Source of the DNA: Avimonas intestinalis
GTDB lineage: Bacteria > Bacillota > Clostridia > Oscillospirales > Acutalibacteraceae
Direction: 5' to 3'
NCBI GenBank assembly: GCA_904380375.1
Contig: CAJFID010000034.1
Span: 1-25,251 of the forward strand
DNA length: 25,251 nucleotides
The stretch's first letter is position 1, and each line of letters starts with the position of its first letter. A model generated the notes under the pieces. It was not told the origin of the DNA. It worked only from the letters and a program-made list of their open reading frames with translations, and searched no databases. This document shows, piece by piece, positions 15,952 through 24,456 of this stretch. Position numbers and translations under genes: made by a program.

Positions 15952-16075
15952 CGGCAGGCACCTGCGGGCGGCTTTCGCCATAGGATGGCGGGGAGGCCTC
16001 CGGGCGGCAGGCAGGAAAGGCAAATAGCGGCGGACGGCGGGCGGCCGCGCGGACGCCGGGGAAAGGAAGAACAGA

Positions 16076-17320
16076 ATGATACAGATTGCGATTATGGGCC
16101 ACGGGGTTGTCGGCTCCGGCGTGGCCGAGGTGCTGCTCAAAAACGAAAAAAATATCGCCCACAAGGCCGGGGAGGGCATTGTTGTCAAGAAGATCCTTGA
16201 CCTGCGGGAGTTCCCGGACAGCCCGCTGGCCGACCGCTTTACCAAGGATTTTGAGGAGATCGTCGGCGACCCGGAAATCCGGATCGTGGTCGAGACCATG
16301 GGCGGGCTGAAGCCGGCTTACGACTATGTCAAGCGCTGCCTGCTGGCGGGAAAGAATGTCGTCACCTCAAATAAAGAGCTGGTGGCGGCCAAGGGGGACG
16401 AGCTGCTGGCCATCGCCAGGGAGCAGAACCTCAACTTCCTGTTTGAGGCCAGCGTGGGCGGCGGGATCCCGATCCTCCGCCCCCTTGACCAGTGCCTGGC
16501 CGCCAACGAGGTATACGAGATTGCGGGCATCTTAAACGGCACCACCAATTTTGTGCTGACCAAGATGCTCCACGAGGGGATGGCCTTTGCCGACGCCCTG
16601 GCCCTGGCGCAGAAGCTCGGCTACGCCGAGCGGGATCCCTCCGCCGACGTCGAGGGGCACGACGCCTGCCGCAAAATCTGCATTCTGGCTTCCCTGGCGT
16701 TCGGGCGGCACGTTTACCCCGAGCAGGTCCACACCGTCGGGATCTCCGGCATCACCCGGCAGGATGTGCAGTACGCGGAGGCCTGGGGCGGCGTCATCAA
16801 GCTGATCGGCCGGGCGCGCAAGCGCCCCGACGGCCGGCTGGACTGCTTTGTGGAGCCGATGCTCCTCCCTCATGAGAGCCAGCTGGCGGAGGTCAACGAC
16901 GTGTTCAACGGCATCCTGGTGCGGGGGGACGCGATCGGGGACGTGGTGTTCTACGGCCGGGGCGCGGGCAAGCTGCCCACCGCCAGCGCCGTCGTCGCCG
17001 ATGTGATTGACGAGGTCAAGCACCTGAAGGCGCGCAAATACCTCTTCTGGGAGAAGGGGGAGCCGGGGTATGTCGCCGATTATGCCGAGGCCGAAACCCC
17101 GATGCTGCTGCGGCTGCGCGCGCCCGGCCAGGACGGGGAGGCGGTTCGGGCGGCGCTCGAAAAGGCCCTCGGCCCCTGCGCCTTGGTCACGGCGGAGGGC
17201 GCGCCGGCGGAGGAATTCGGCTTGGCCACCCCGTCCCTGACGGACGCCCAGGCGGAGCAGGCGCTGGCCGCCCTGCCCGGGGTGAAGGAGCTGGGCCGGC
17301 TGCGCATCGCCGATTTTTAA
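16076..17320 (+). CDS. hom: homoserine dehydrogenase
   Basis: This enzyme reduces aspartate semialdehyde to homoserine, the branch to threonine and methionine. The 414-residue protein has the nucleotide-binding GHGVVGSGV (8-16), TSNKELVA (97-104), EASVGGGIP (124-132), GILNGTTNF (151-159) and the catalytic stretch GYAERDPSADVEGHDACRK (182-200). The last 80 or so residues fit a regulatory ACT domain, as in monofunctional Gram-positive enzymes, suggesting threonine feedback. AAAGGAAG lies 9 bases before the ATG. It lies between the ACT regulator and thrB. Confidence 0.96.
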   Translation: MIQIAIMGHGVVGSGVAEVLLKNEKNIAHKAGEGIVVKKILDLREFPDSPLADRFTKDFEEIVGDPEIRIVVETMGGLKPAYDYVKRCLLAGKNVVTSNKELVAAKGDELLAIAREQNLNFLFEASVGGGIPILRPLDQCLAANEVYEIAGILNGTTNFVLTKMLHEGMAFADALALAQKLGYAERDPSADVEGHDACRKICILASLAFGRHVYPEQVHTVGISGITRQDVQYAEAWGGVIKLIGRARKRPDGRLDCFVEPMLLPHESQLAEVNDVFNGILVRGDAIGDVVFYGRGAGKLPTASAVVADVIDEVKHLKARKYLFWEKGEPGYVADYAEAETPMLLRLRAPGQDGEAVRAALEKALGPCALVTAEGAPAEEFGLATPSLTDAQAEQALAALPGVKELGRLRIADF

Positions 17321-17474
17321 GAGGCCGGGAGAACCCGGGGCGGGGCTGAGGAGGGCCCAGGAGCGGGCGGGAGTTTCGAGGGGCAGAGGGCTCAGGGCCT
17401 GCGTGCCTCAGAGAGCTTCCAAGCCCCGGCGCCGAAGGCCGTCTGCCTGCCCCAAGGAAAGGAAACGCAAGCCT

Positions 17475-18386
17475 ATGATCAAAATCACCGTCCCGGCGTC
17501 CAGCGCCAATTTGGGCGCGGGCTTTGACGCGCTGGGCATCGCCCTAACCCTATACAACCGGGTATGGATGGCCGAGGCCGACGGCACGCCGGAAAACCCG
17601 GCCTGCCGGATTGAAGCGACCGACGGCGCCCCGATCCCGACCGACGAAAGCAACCTGATCTACCAGACGGCCCGGGGGCTGTTTGAACGGTGCGGCCGCC
17701 CCTTCCGGGGGCTGTACATCCGGCAGGAGAACAACATCCCCATGACCCGCGGGCTGGGGAGCTCCTCCGCCTGCCTGGTGGCCGGCCTGCTCGGGGCCAA
17801 CACCCTGCTGGGGAGCCCCCTCTCCCCCGGCGACCTGGGGGACCTGGCCGCGGAGCTGGAGGGGCATCCGGACAACACCGCCCCCGCCCTGCTGGGCGGG
17901 CTGGTCACCGCGGTGATGGACGGCGGCCGGGTCCACACCGTCAGCGTCCCGGTGTCCGACCGGATCCGCTTTGCCCTGTTTATCCCCGATTTTGAGCTGA
18001 AAACCGAGGTGGCCCGCCGCGTCCTGCCCGCGCAGGTTTCCCGGCAGGACGCGGTCTACAACCTCTCCCGCACGGCGCTGATGACCGCCGCCCTCTTTTC
18101 GGGAAGCCTGGAAAACCTGCGGGTGGCGGTACAGGACCGCCTCCACCAGCCCTACCGCTTCCCCCTGATCGCGGGGGCGGAGAAGGTGTTTTACACCGCT
18201 TACGGCCTGGGGGCGTACGCGGTGGCCATCAGCGGGGCCGGGCCGTCGATCCTGGCCATCATTGACCGCGGGGCAGAGGATTTCGCGCCCAAGGCGGAGG
18301 AAGCCCTCCGCGCCGAAGGGCTGCCCGGCTGGCAGGTGCGGGTGCTGGGCTGCGACCCGCACGGCGCGCGGGTGGAGTTTGAGTAG
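17475..18386 (+). CDS. thrB: homoserine kinase
   Basis: ThrB phosphorylates homoserine with ATP on the way to threonine. It is a GHMP kinase of 303 residues from ATG 17475, with the N-terminal VPASSANLGAGFDALGIAL, the ATP-binding PMTRGLGSSSAC (89-100) and the C-terminal AISGAGPSILAI. The frame is open 72 bases further upstream, but the family begins at MIKITVPASSANLG and AAGGAAAGGAAA precedes this ATG. It follows hom by about 150 GC-rich bases with no visible terminator. Threonine synthase is not in the window. Confidence 0.95.
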   Translation: MIKITVPASSANLGAGFDALGIALTLYNRVWMAEADGTPENPACRIEATDGAPIPTDESNLIYQTARGLFERCGRPFRGLYIRQENNIPMTRGLGSSSACLVAGLLGANTLLGSPLSPGDLGDLAAELEGHPDNTAPALLGGLVTAVMDGGRVHTVSVPVSDRIRFALFIPDFELKTEVARRVLPAQVSRQDAVYNLSRTALMTAALFSGSLENLRVAVQDRLHQPYRFPLIAGAEKVFYTAYGLGAYAVAISGAGPSILAIIDRGAEDFAPKAEEALRAEGLPGWQVRVLGCDPHGARVEFE

Positions 18387-18512
18387 CCTCCCCCGCTTTC
18401 CCGGCGGCCCTGTGCGGCGGGGCGCCCCGTTTGCAGGCTTTTACACGGAGCTTTTTGCATGGCTCCTTATGCGGCTTCCTACAATACATAGCAGGAAAGG
18501 TTTGATACGGCA

Positions 18513-19730
18513 ATGCTGGTAGTACAGAAATTCGGCGGCAGTTCCGTCGCCAACGCCGAGCGCGTGTTCAACGTGGCGCGGATCGTGACCGATACCTATA
18601 AGCAGGGCAACGACGTGGTCGTGGTCGTCTCCGCTCAGGGGGACACCACCGACGACCTGATTGAAAAGGCCAACGAGATCAACCCCGGCGGGTCCCGCCG
18701 GGAAAAGGATATGCTCTTGGCGGCGGGCGAGCAGATCTCGATCGCCCTGCTGGCTATGGCCATTGAGAAGCTGGGCTTCCCGGTGATTTCCCTGCTGGGC
18801 TGGCAGGCGGGGTTTGAAACCAACTCCAACTACAGCGCCGCCCGCATCAAGCGGGTGCGCACCGAGCGCATCCGCGCCGAACTCGACAAGAAAAAGATCG
18901 TGGTGGTCGCCGGCTTCCAGGGGCTCAACCGGATGCAGGACCTCACCACCCTGGGCCGCGGCGGGTCGGACACCAGCGCGGTGGCCATCGCGGCGGCGAT
19001 GCAGGCGGACGTCTGCCAGATCTATACCGATGTCGAAGGGGTTTTCACCGCCGATCCCCGCAAGGTGGAAAACGCCCGCAAGCTGGCCGAAATCACCTAC
19101 GACGAGATGCTGGAGCTTGCGACCCTCGGGGCGCAGGTGCTCAACAACCGGTCGGTCGAAATGGCCAAGAAATACAACGTCGAGCTGGAGGTGCTCTCCA
19201 GCCTAAAGCGGGTGCCCGGCACCAAGGTTAAGGAGGCTGTCAAAATGGAAGAAATGCTGGTCAAAAGCGTGGCCAAGGATACCAACGTCGCCCGGGTGAT
19301 GATCGTGGGCGTGCCCGATGAGCCGGGCATGGCGTTCAAGATCTTTTCCCGCGTAGCGAAAGCCCATATCAACGTCGACATCATCCTGCAGTCGGTGGGC
19401 CGGGACGGCACCAAGGACATCACCTTCACCGTGCCGGCGGACAAAGGGGCCGAAGCGGTGGAGGCGCTGCAGGAATACTGCGGCCGCGTCGGGGCCAAGA
19501 GCCTGACCTACGACACCGACGTGGCGAAGATTTCGGTCGTCGGGGCGGGCATGGAAACCCACGAAGGGGTTGCGGCCCGGATGTTTGAGGCGCTGGCCGA
19601 CGGGGGGATCAACATCCAGATGATCTCAACCAGCGAGATCAAGGTTTCGGTCCTGATCGCGAAGGAGGACGCGGACCGCGCGGTGGCCATCGTCCACGCC
19701 GCCTTCTTTGACGCGCCGCTCAGCCTGTAA
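18513..19730 (+). CDS. lysC: aspartokinase
   Basis: Aspartokinase makes aspartyl phosphate, the first step to lysine, threonine and methionine. The 405-residue length and single-enzyme layout fit the Gram-positive alpha form. KFGGSSV (6-12) and GRGGSDTSAVAIAAAMQAD mark the kinase domain, and two ACT domains follow from about residue 265 (VGVPDEPGMAFKIFSRVAKAHINVDII and VVGAGMETHEGVAARMFEALADGGINIQMISTSEIKVSVLI). That last block is the feedback site region. AGGAAAGG lies 12 bases before the ATG. lysC is one of several isozyme names, so the symbol is tentative. Alpha-type genes often carry an internal beta-subunit start, which I did not resolve here. Confidence 0.93.
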   Translation: MLVVQKFGGSSVANAERVFNVARIVTDTYKQGNDVVVVVSAQGDTTDDLIEKANEINPGGSRREKDMLLAAGEQISIALLAMAIEKLGFPVISLLGWQAGFETNSNYSAARIKRVRTERIRAELDKKKIVVVAGFQGLNRMQDLTTLGRGGSDTSAVAIAAAMQADVCQIYTDVEGVFTADPRKVENARKLAEITYDEMLELATLGAQVLNNRSVEMAKKYNVELEVLSSLKRVPGTKVKEAVKMEEMLVKSVAKDTNVARVMIVGVPDEPGMAFKIFSRVAKAHINVDIILQSVGRDGTKDITFTVPADKGAEAVEALQEYCGRVGAKSLTYDTDVAKISVVGAGMETHEGVAARMFEALADGGINIQMISTSEIKVSVLIAKEDADRAVAIVHAAFFDAPLSL

Positions 19731-19847
19731 GCGCGTTTGCGGCTGCCGGCCCGCCGCGGCCCTTGCAGGGGCTGCGGCGGGCCAAGCGGGCGGCGGACGG
19801 GATGTACAAGAGGAGTATTTCAGCCGGATAGGCAGGGAGGGATTCGG

Positions 19848-20165
19848 ATGATCGATGCAAGGAAGTGGCGCCATGCAACAACCGGCAGCGACGCGAAGGC
19901 GGCGCTGTTCGGGGTCAACATCTGGGATTATTATCCATGGGAAGAAACGGGAAAGACGGCCAAAGTCCGCGACCCGCTGTACCGGCAGAAATACGCCTTC
20001 CCCGTTTATAGGGCGCTTGTCAACGGGCAAGAGCGGGAATTTGCGGCCGGGGAGTTCAGCAACGGCATCTGGGGCTTTTTCCTGCCGAAGGATAAGAGCT
20101 GGTTCTTCCGCGGGGAAGCCACAGCCCCTGGTTTCCTATTCCGAAAGGGAAAAGGCGGGAAATGA
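19848..20165 (+). CDS. hypothetical protein, 105 residues
   Basis: I do not recognise this family. From ATG 19848, with GGGAGGGATT just upstream, it encodes a soluble protein without membrane segments or signal peptide. It is rich in aromatic residues: WDYYPWEE, YRQKYAFPVYRA and SNGIWGFFLPKDKSWFFRG. The frame is open to 19737, but only this start has a ribosome site. It stands alone between the aspartokinase gene (118 bases upstream) and the tRNA-Gly promoter (10 bases downstream). Codon use is GC-rich like its neighbours. It is probably a real gene, with function unknown. Confidence 0.65.
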   Translation: MIDARKWRHATTGSDAKAALFGVNIWDYYPWEETGKTAKVRDPLYRQKYAFPVYRALVNGQEREFAAGEFSNGIWGFFLPKDKSWFFRGEATAPGFLFRKGKGGK

Positions 20166-20175
20166 AAACCAAGGG

Positions 20176-20204
20176 TTGACATCGCCGCCCTGCCGTGCTA
20201 TAAT
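20176..20204 (+). promoter_or_regulatory. consensus promoter of tRNA-Gly
   Basis: TTGACA (20176-20181) and TATAAT (20199-20204), 17 bases apart, form a perfect sigma-A promoter about 59 bases before the tRNA. Confidence 0.9.
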
Positions 20205-20262
20205 ACCCAAGCAGCCCAATTCCGGGCAGGATGGAAAGGGCAGCGCGGAAAAATCTATATCT

Positions 20263-20338
20263 GCGGCTTTAGCTCATCTGGTAGAGCGCCACCTTGCCAA
20301 GGTGGAGGTAGCGAGTTCGAGCCTCGTAAGCCGCTCCA
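20263..20338 (+). tRNA. tRNA-Gly (anticodon GCC)
   Basis: A full cloverleaf can be drawn. The acceptor is GCGGCTT with AAGCCGC and the D arm GCTC/GAGC. The anticodon stem CCACC/GGTGG has loop TTGCCAA, and the T arm GCGAG/CTCGT encloses TTCGAGC. The discriminator is T and the CCA is encoded. Confidence 0.97.
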
Positions 20339-20343
20339 GACCT

Positions 20344-20380
20344 GCGGTCGGCGATTTGTGATGAGTCGCCGGCCGCTTTT
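20344..20380 (+). terminator. terminator after tRNA-Gly
   Basis: GCGGTCGGCGA (20344-20354) pairs with TCGCCGGCCGC (20366-20376) with one wobble pair, followed by TTTT. Confidence 0.8.
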
Positions 20381-20437
20381 CCGTCGTTTAGCTCGACCTT
20401 GAGCGGGATCTTTTTTGTATCACCCTTACAGACCTGT

Positions 20438-20471
20438 GGCCGGCAATTTGCAAGGAATTGCCGGCCGTTTT
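20438..20471 (+). terminator. second terminator, related to the first
   Basis: GGCCGGCAATT (20438-20448) pairs perfectly with AATTGCCGGCC (20456-20466), followed by GTTTTCG. The flank CAGACCTGtGGcCGGCaATTTG repeats the sequence at 20337-20357 with few changes. Confidence 0.7.
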
Positions 20472-20588
20472 CGTTGTGTGGGCCAGCGATAGGCGCGGCC
20501 TTTTTGCGCCGCTTCTATGGGCCGCCGGCCGGTGGTTCCGGGCGGCCCACCCCATAAGGGAGGCGCGTCTGCCTCCCCCTTACCGGAA

Positions 20589-20629
20589 GGCAGCGGGCAA
20601 TTCATCAAGGAATTGCCCGCTGCCTTTTT
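20589..20629 (+). terminator. third terminator
   Basis: GGCAGCGGGCAATT (20589-20602) pairs perfectly with AATTGCCCGCTGCC (20611-20624), followed by TTTTT. It shares the CAAGGAATTGCC arm with the second terminator. The 20472-20588 stretch between them has another hairpin, GGGAGGCgcgtctGCCTCCC, and no gene. Confidence 0.75.
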
Positions 20630-20775
20630 GCCTGCGCCTGGGCTGGGAGCGCGCCGCCCCTTCCCCGCCCTGGCGGCTCCCTGCCGGCCGTGCCCTTCGG
20701 CCCAGGGATGCCGATCCGCCGGACGCGGGACAGAGGGCATTGCGGGGCCAGCAGCGGCCCCGCCGGAAATAAGAC

Positions 20776-20804
20776 TTGTCTTTCCAGGTCTTGGGGTGTA
20801 TAAT
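20776..20804 (+). promoter_or_regulatory. putative promoter of the PHP gene cluster
   Basis: TTGTCT (20776-20781) and TATAAT (20799-20804) are 17 bases apart. The leader of about 95 bases carries a 9-base perfect hairpin AAGCGCGCCggcgGGCGCGCTT. Confidence 0.7.
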
Positions 20805-20907
20805 AAAAAAGGGGAAAGCGCGCCGGCGGGCGCGCTTCATTCTCTTTGGCCTTTGGTTATTTTGACTTTCAAACAGCGGCTTTTTTAAGTTTCAGGGGGT
20901 TATCCGA

Positions 20908-21753
20908 GTGGCAAGCGACCTACATTGTCATACAAAAATTTCCGACGGTTCCATGGGGATAGAGGAGCTGATCGCCCTGGCCAAGCGCCGCGGCCTGTCG
21001 CATATCGCGGTGACCGACCACGACACCACCGCCGGCGCCACCCGCGCCGTGATTATCGGCCGGCGGCAGCAGATGAGCGTGATCCACGGGGTGGAGTTCT
21101 CCACCCTTGACAAGCAGCGCGGGCGCAAGGTGCATCTGCTCTGCTACCTCTGCGATGCGCCCGACCGGCTGGAAGGGATGTGCCGCCGGATCGGCGAAAG
21201 CCGCCGGAAGGCGGCGCTGGCTATGGTCCGCAAGGTCATGCGGTACTACCCCATCACCCCGGAGCTGATCGTCAAATGCGCCACCGGCAGCACCAATATA
21301 TACAAGCAGCACATCATGCACGCGCTGATGGACGCCGGGTATGCCGACGCCATTTACGGGGAACTCTACGATAAGCTGTTCGCGCCTGGGCACGGCCTGG
21401 CGCTGGTTGAGGCGGAATACCCCGATACCCGCGACATCCTAACGCTGATCCATGACGCCGGCGGGCTTGCGGTTCTGGCCCATCCGCCCGTCTACGACAG
21501 CGAGGACGCGCTGGAAGAGCTGACCGCGCTCGGCCTGGACGGGGTGGAGGTCTGGCATCCCCGGCACACCGACGAGCAGGCGCGGCGGTATGCGGAGTAT
21601 GCCAGGGATCACGGCCTGCTGATGACCGGCGGCTCCGATTTCCACGGCATGTACACCGCCTCCGCCCACCCGATGGGGAGCACGTCCGCGCCGGACGAGG
21701 CCGTTGAGGCGCTGCTGGCCTATAAGGCGCAGCGGAAAAAGAAAAACGCATAA
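20908..21753 (+). CDS. PHP domain metal-dependent phosphoesterase
   Basis: The polymerase-and-histidinol-phosphatase fold is shown by metal ligands in order: DLHCHTKISDG (His6, His8, Asp13), VTDHDT (His38), HGVEFS (His60, Glu63), His76, AHPP (His192) and GSDFHG (Asp244, His246). The length (281) and order fit the YciV/RNase AM type, which hydrolyses 3',5'-nucleoside bisphosphate or short RNA 5' ends; the exact substrate is not provable here. It starts with GTG 20908, with CAGGGGG upstream. It is first in a likely operon with the TSCPD gene (19 bases downstream). Confidence 0.88.
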   Translation: MASDLHCHTKISDGSMGIEELIALAKRRGLSHIAVTDHDTTAGATRAVIIGRRQQMSVIHGVEFSTLDKQRGRKVHLLCYLCDAPDRLEGMCRRIGESRRKAALAMVRKVMRYYPITPELIVKCATGSTNIYKQHIMHALMDAGYADAIYGELYDKLFAPGHGLALVEAEYPDTRDILTLIHDAGGLAVLAHPPVYDSEDALEELTALGLDGVEVWHPRHTDEQARRYAEYARDHGLLMTGGSDFHGMYTASAHPMGSTSAPDEAVEALLAYKAQRKKKNA

Positions 21754-21772
21754 GAGGAAGGAACAGAGAAAC

Positions 21773-22036
21773 ATGGCGTATGAATACCGTCCCCGCGGCG
21801 TATGCTCCCAGGGGATCACGTTTGAGCTCGAGGACGGCGTTGTCCGCAACGTCCGCTTTACCGGCGGCTGCAGCGGCAATACGCAGGGGGTCGCCCGCCT
21901 AGTTGACGGGATGCCGGCCGAAGAGGCGGTCAAACGGCTTTCCGGCATCCGCTGCGGGATGAAGCCGACCTCCTGCCCCGACCAGCTGGCCAGGGCGATC
22001 AAGCAGGCGATGCAGCAGGCGGAGGGCCGGCGGTAA
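21773..22036 (+). CDS. TSCPD domain protein (TIGR03905-like)
   Basis: This 87-residue protein opens MAYEYRPRGVCSQGITFELEDGVVRNVRFTGGCSGNTQGVARLVDGM and ends CGMKPTSCPDQLARAIKQA. Those are the marks of the small stand-alone TSCPD family, related to a C-terminal module of some ribonucleotide reductases. Cysteines in CSQG, GGCSGN, CGMK and SCPD could bind metal. ATG 21773 has GAGGAAGGAA upstream; the longer open frame lacks family similarity before this point. Function is unknown. Confidence 0.88.
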   Translation: MAYEYRPRGVCSQGITFELEDGVVRNVRFTGGCSGNTQGVARLVDGMPAEEAVKRLSGIRCGMKPTSCPDQLARAIKQAMQQAEGRR

Positions 22037-22126
22037 CGCAGTCCCGGCCGGCCTTTTGCCGGGCCGCCGCTTTTCCAAGCAACGACAACCCGGAACAAGA
22101 AATGCATGGATGGGTGGGTTTAGCGA

Positions 22127-22672
22127 ATGCGCAACGACGACAGCGACATGAAAATCATGGGCGACGACTACGATCCGCCGGAGGAAAAGGACGATGCGGG
22201 CGAAACGGCCCAGCAGCTGGAAAAGCAGAAGGCCAACGGCAACCTCGGCCGCGCCCGCCAGCTGGGCGCGATGATGGCGGAGGAGGTATCGGCCGTAGAG
22301 GGGGACGCCCCCGCGGCCGGAGCCGCCCTGCTGACCCAGCGGCGGATCCTGCTGGCTTTTGCCGTTGAGGTGGGGTTTGAGGCCTTCCTGCCCGACAACC
22401 TTCTGGCCGAAACCGCGCAGAGCGTCTTTTACGAGACGCTGCGCAAGGACGCGCCCGACTTTTATGAGGATTTGCAGGAATCGGGCGCTTTTTCCTTCTA
22501 CTTCCTCTGCGTGCGCGAAGGGCGGCAGGTGGAACAGAAGGTGGGCGAGACCTACGCCTCCCTCTGCGGCCGGCCCAAGGACGAGGCGCTTGCGCAGGAG
22601 GGGGAAGCCCTCTACCGCCGCTTTATTGACCGGGTCCAGCGGTTCGTCGAGGGGATGGGCTTCCTGCGGTAA
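22127..22672 (+). CDS. hypothetical acidic protein, 181 residues
   Basis: I do not recognise a named family. The N-terminal 45 residues are acidic and probably disordered (DDSDMKIMGDDYDPPEEKDDAGE). The remainder is helical, with LLTQRRILLAFAVEVGFEAFLPDNLLAETAQSVFYETL and a conserved-looking YEDLQESGAFSFYFLCVREG. No membrane segment is seen. The start is ATG 22127 with GGTGGG upstream; ATG 22148 has no ribosome site. It follows the TSCPD gene by 90 bases on the same strand and may share its transcript. Confidence 0.7.
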   Translation: MRNDDSDMKIMGDDYDPPEEKDDAGETAQQLEKQKANGNLGRARQLGAMMAEEVSAVEGDAPAAGAALLTQRRILLAFAVEVGFEAFLPDNLLAETAQSVFYETLRKDAPDFYEDLQESGAFSFYFLCVREGRQVEQKVGETYASLCGRPKDEALAQEGEALYRRFIDRVQRFVEGMGFLR

Positions 22673-22810
22673 AAGGGCCATCGGCCGCTGCGGGAGCCGC
22701 GCAGGGTCCCCCACCGGCGAAAGGAGCGGCCGCTTGCCGCAGGCTGGAATCGGCTTTCTTAGCCGGCGGTCATAACCCTGCTTTTGGCGGCAAAGGAGTG
22801 GAAGAAGGAG

Positions 22811-23572
22811 ATGAACCCGGCATTTCAAAACCTGCGCCGTCTCGAATTTGTTGTCACCTATGCCTGCACGGGGCGCTGTAAGCACTGCTCCGAAGGGGAG
22901 CACCTCTCCCACGGCGCGTATATCCACGCCGGCGCGGCGGCCCGGGCAGTCCTTCGGCTGTGCGGCGCCTACCGCATAGACTCGGTCATGACCTTCGGTG
23001 GGGAGCCGCTGCTCCACATCCCGGAGGTCTGCCGGATCCATGCCGCCGCGCGGGACGGCGGCGTTCCGGCAAGGCAGCTGATTACCAACGGCTTTTTCAG
23101 CCGGAAGGAGGAAACGATCCGGCGCGCCGCCGCCGAATTGGCCCGGGCGGGCGTCAACGAGGTGCTGCTGTCGGTTGACGCCTTCCATCAGGAAACCATC
23201 CCGCTTGGGCCAGTCAAGGCCTTCGCGCGGGCGGCGCAGGCCGCCGGCATCCCGGTTCGCGCCCACCCCGCCTGGCTGGAGGGCAGCGGGGCGGAGAACC
23301 CCTACGACCGGCGGACGGCGGAAATCCTGCGGGAATTCGCGGACATGGGCTTCTCCGCTTCAGAAGGGAACGTGGTTTTCCCCAGCGGCAATGCGCTCAA
23401 ATACTTAAGCGAATACTTTGACCCGGGCGATACGCCCGCCAACCCTTACGCCGAAGACCCCGCCGACATCCGCGCCCTCTGCATAGGGCCGGACGGCGGC
23501 TTGCTCGGCGGCAATATTGGTCAAACCGATATCCTGCAAATCCTTGAAGGCTATCTCCCCGGCAGGGCGTGA
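22811..23572 (+). CDS. radical SAM protein
   Basis: The CxxxCxxC cluster motif is CTGRCKHC (Cys19, 23, 26), placed as usual just after a first strand LEFVVTYA. FGGEPLLH is the GGE SAM-binding motif, and QLITNGFFS and LLSVDAFHQ are typical barrel strands. The protein is 253 residues, short for the class, and ends with ALCIGPDGGLLGGNIGQTDILQILEGY. That tail resembles the start of a SPASM/twitch region without its multiple cysteines. ATG 22811 follows AAAGGAG and AAGGAG; TTG 22784 would place the ribosome site inside the gene. No precursor peptide was found beside it, so the substrate is unknown. Confidence 0.87.
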   Translation: MNPAFQNLRRLEFVVTYACTGRCKHCSEGEHLSHGAYIHAGAAARAVLRLCGAYRIDSVMTFGGEPLLHIPEVCRIHAAARDGGVPARQLITNGFFSRKEETIRRAAAELARAGVNEVLLSVDAFHQETIPLGPVKAFARAAQAAGIPVRAHPAWLEGSGAENPYDRRTAEILREFADMGFSASEGNVVFPSGNALKYLSEYFDPGDTPANPYAEDPADIRALCIGPDGGLLGGNIGQTDILQILEGYLPGRA

Positions 23573-23717
23573 ACGGCCTTTTCCTGCCCCGGCTTCGCAG
23601 GGCGCGGCCTTTCGCTTCGCCTGGGGCTGGGGTTTTCGTGCGGGGAACACCTCCGGGAAAATCCGGGCCGCAGGCAGGGCGGGCGTTTCTTTTACGGCCG
23701 GGAAAAGGGCGAAAAAA

Positions 23718-23747
23718 CCGGGCGGCTGCAGCCGCCCGGGAATTTTT
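23718..23747. terminator. bidirectional terminator between convergent genes
   Basis: CCGGGCGGCTGCAGCCGCCCGG (23718-23739) is a 22-base perfect palindrome, with A runs before it and GAATTTTTT after it, so it works on both strands for the radical SAM and XRE genes. Confidence 0.85.
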
Positions 23748-23788
23748 TACCGTGAAAGACGTTCAAGGTGGATCCCCTGCCTTTTGGA

Positions 23789-24244
23789 TTATCCCTTGAA
23801 GGGCGTCTTGCTCTCGCCGGCGGCTTTGCCGTCGCCCTTTTTCTGCCGCTGAAGGCGCCGTTGCTCATATTGCTCCGACGCCGCCTTTTCCACCGAAGCG
23901 AGGATGTCGGCTTGCATCTCCTTGTTGAGATAGCGGAAGGCCATAATCAGCTTCTGCTCCGATTCCCGCAGGGACCATTCCCCGCTGATCGCCTTTTGCA
24001 GCGACGCATTGTAGGAGCTTGGCTCGTCATGCAGCTGGGGGCTGGGCGCGTTGGCGCCCAGCAGGTAGTCGGTCGTGACATTGAACAGGTGGGCGATACG
24101 CACAACGGTGGCGAAATCAGGGCAGGTTTTGCCGGTTTCATAGTATGCGTAGGTGGAGCGGACGATATTCAGGCTTTTGGCGACTTGTTCCTGGGTCATA
24201 TCCATCCGCTTGCGTTGCTCACGAAGACGATCACAAAACCGCAT
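23789..24244 (-). CDS. XRE family transcriptional regulator
   Basis: The N-terminal 65 residues form a Cro/CI helix-turn-helix: LREQRKRMDMTQEQVAKSLNIVRSTYAYYETGKTCPDFATVVRIAHLFNVTTDYLLG. The remaining 85 or so residues are a charged helical part (QRRLQRQKKGDGKAAGE) with no recognised domain. GTGGAGGTG lies 7-9 bases before ATG 24244. An operator-like dyad over its own -10 region suggests self-repression. The regulator is convergent with the radical SAM gene, and no partner toxin or phage gene is visible. It marks the change from ordinary coding DNA to the gene-free region beyond. Confidence 0.9.
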   Translation of the reverse strand: MRFCDRLREQRKRMDMTQEQVAKSLNIVRSTYAYYETGKTCPDFATVVRIAHLFNVTTDYLLGANAPSPQLHDEPSSYNASLQKAISGEWSLRESEQKLIMAFRYLNKEMQADILASVEKAASEQYEQRRLQRQKKGDGKAAGESKTPFKG

Positions 24245-24267
24245 GATTGCACACCTCCACTTTTGCT

Positions 24268-24293
24268 AGTATAACACTCAAGGGGGTGTAATA
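24268..24293 (-). promoter_or_regulatory. XRE promoter (extended -10) with overlapping operator dyad
   Basis: On the minus strand TGtTATACT is an extended -10 element (TATACT at 24273-24268), without a good -35. TATAACAC (24270-24277) and GTGTAATA (24286-24293) form a dyad with 7 of 8 matches and an 8-base spacer, overlapping it. Binding of the XRE protein there would be autoregulation; this is inferred. Confidence 0.5.
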
Positions 24294-24456
24294 TCTTCAC
24301 CATGTGTTGAATGTTCACTATTTGTGATTATCATTCTCGCTGCTCGATATTATACACAATATATTGGTTTATTTTCGTGGGATTCCTTGGAACCACTGGG
24401 GTATTCATGGACAACTTTATGGTTCTATCCTGATATGGAAAGACCTGGACTGCTCC

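Noticed and set aside
18387..18512. Lysine riboswitch or T-box before the aspartokinase gene
   Set aside because: Only 126 bases are available and no conserved riboswitch or T-box motif was seen.
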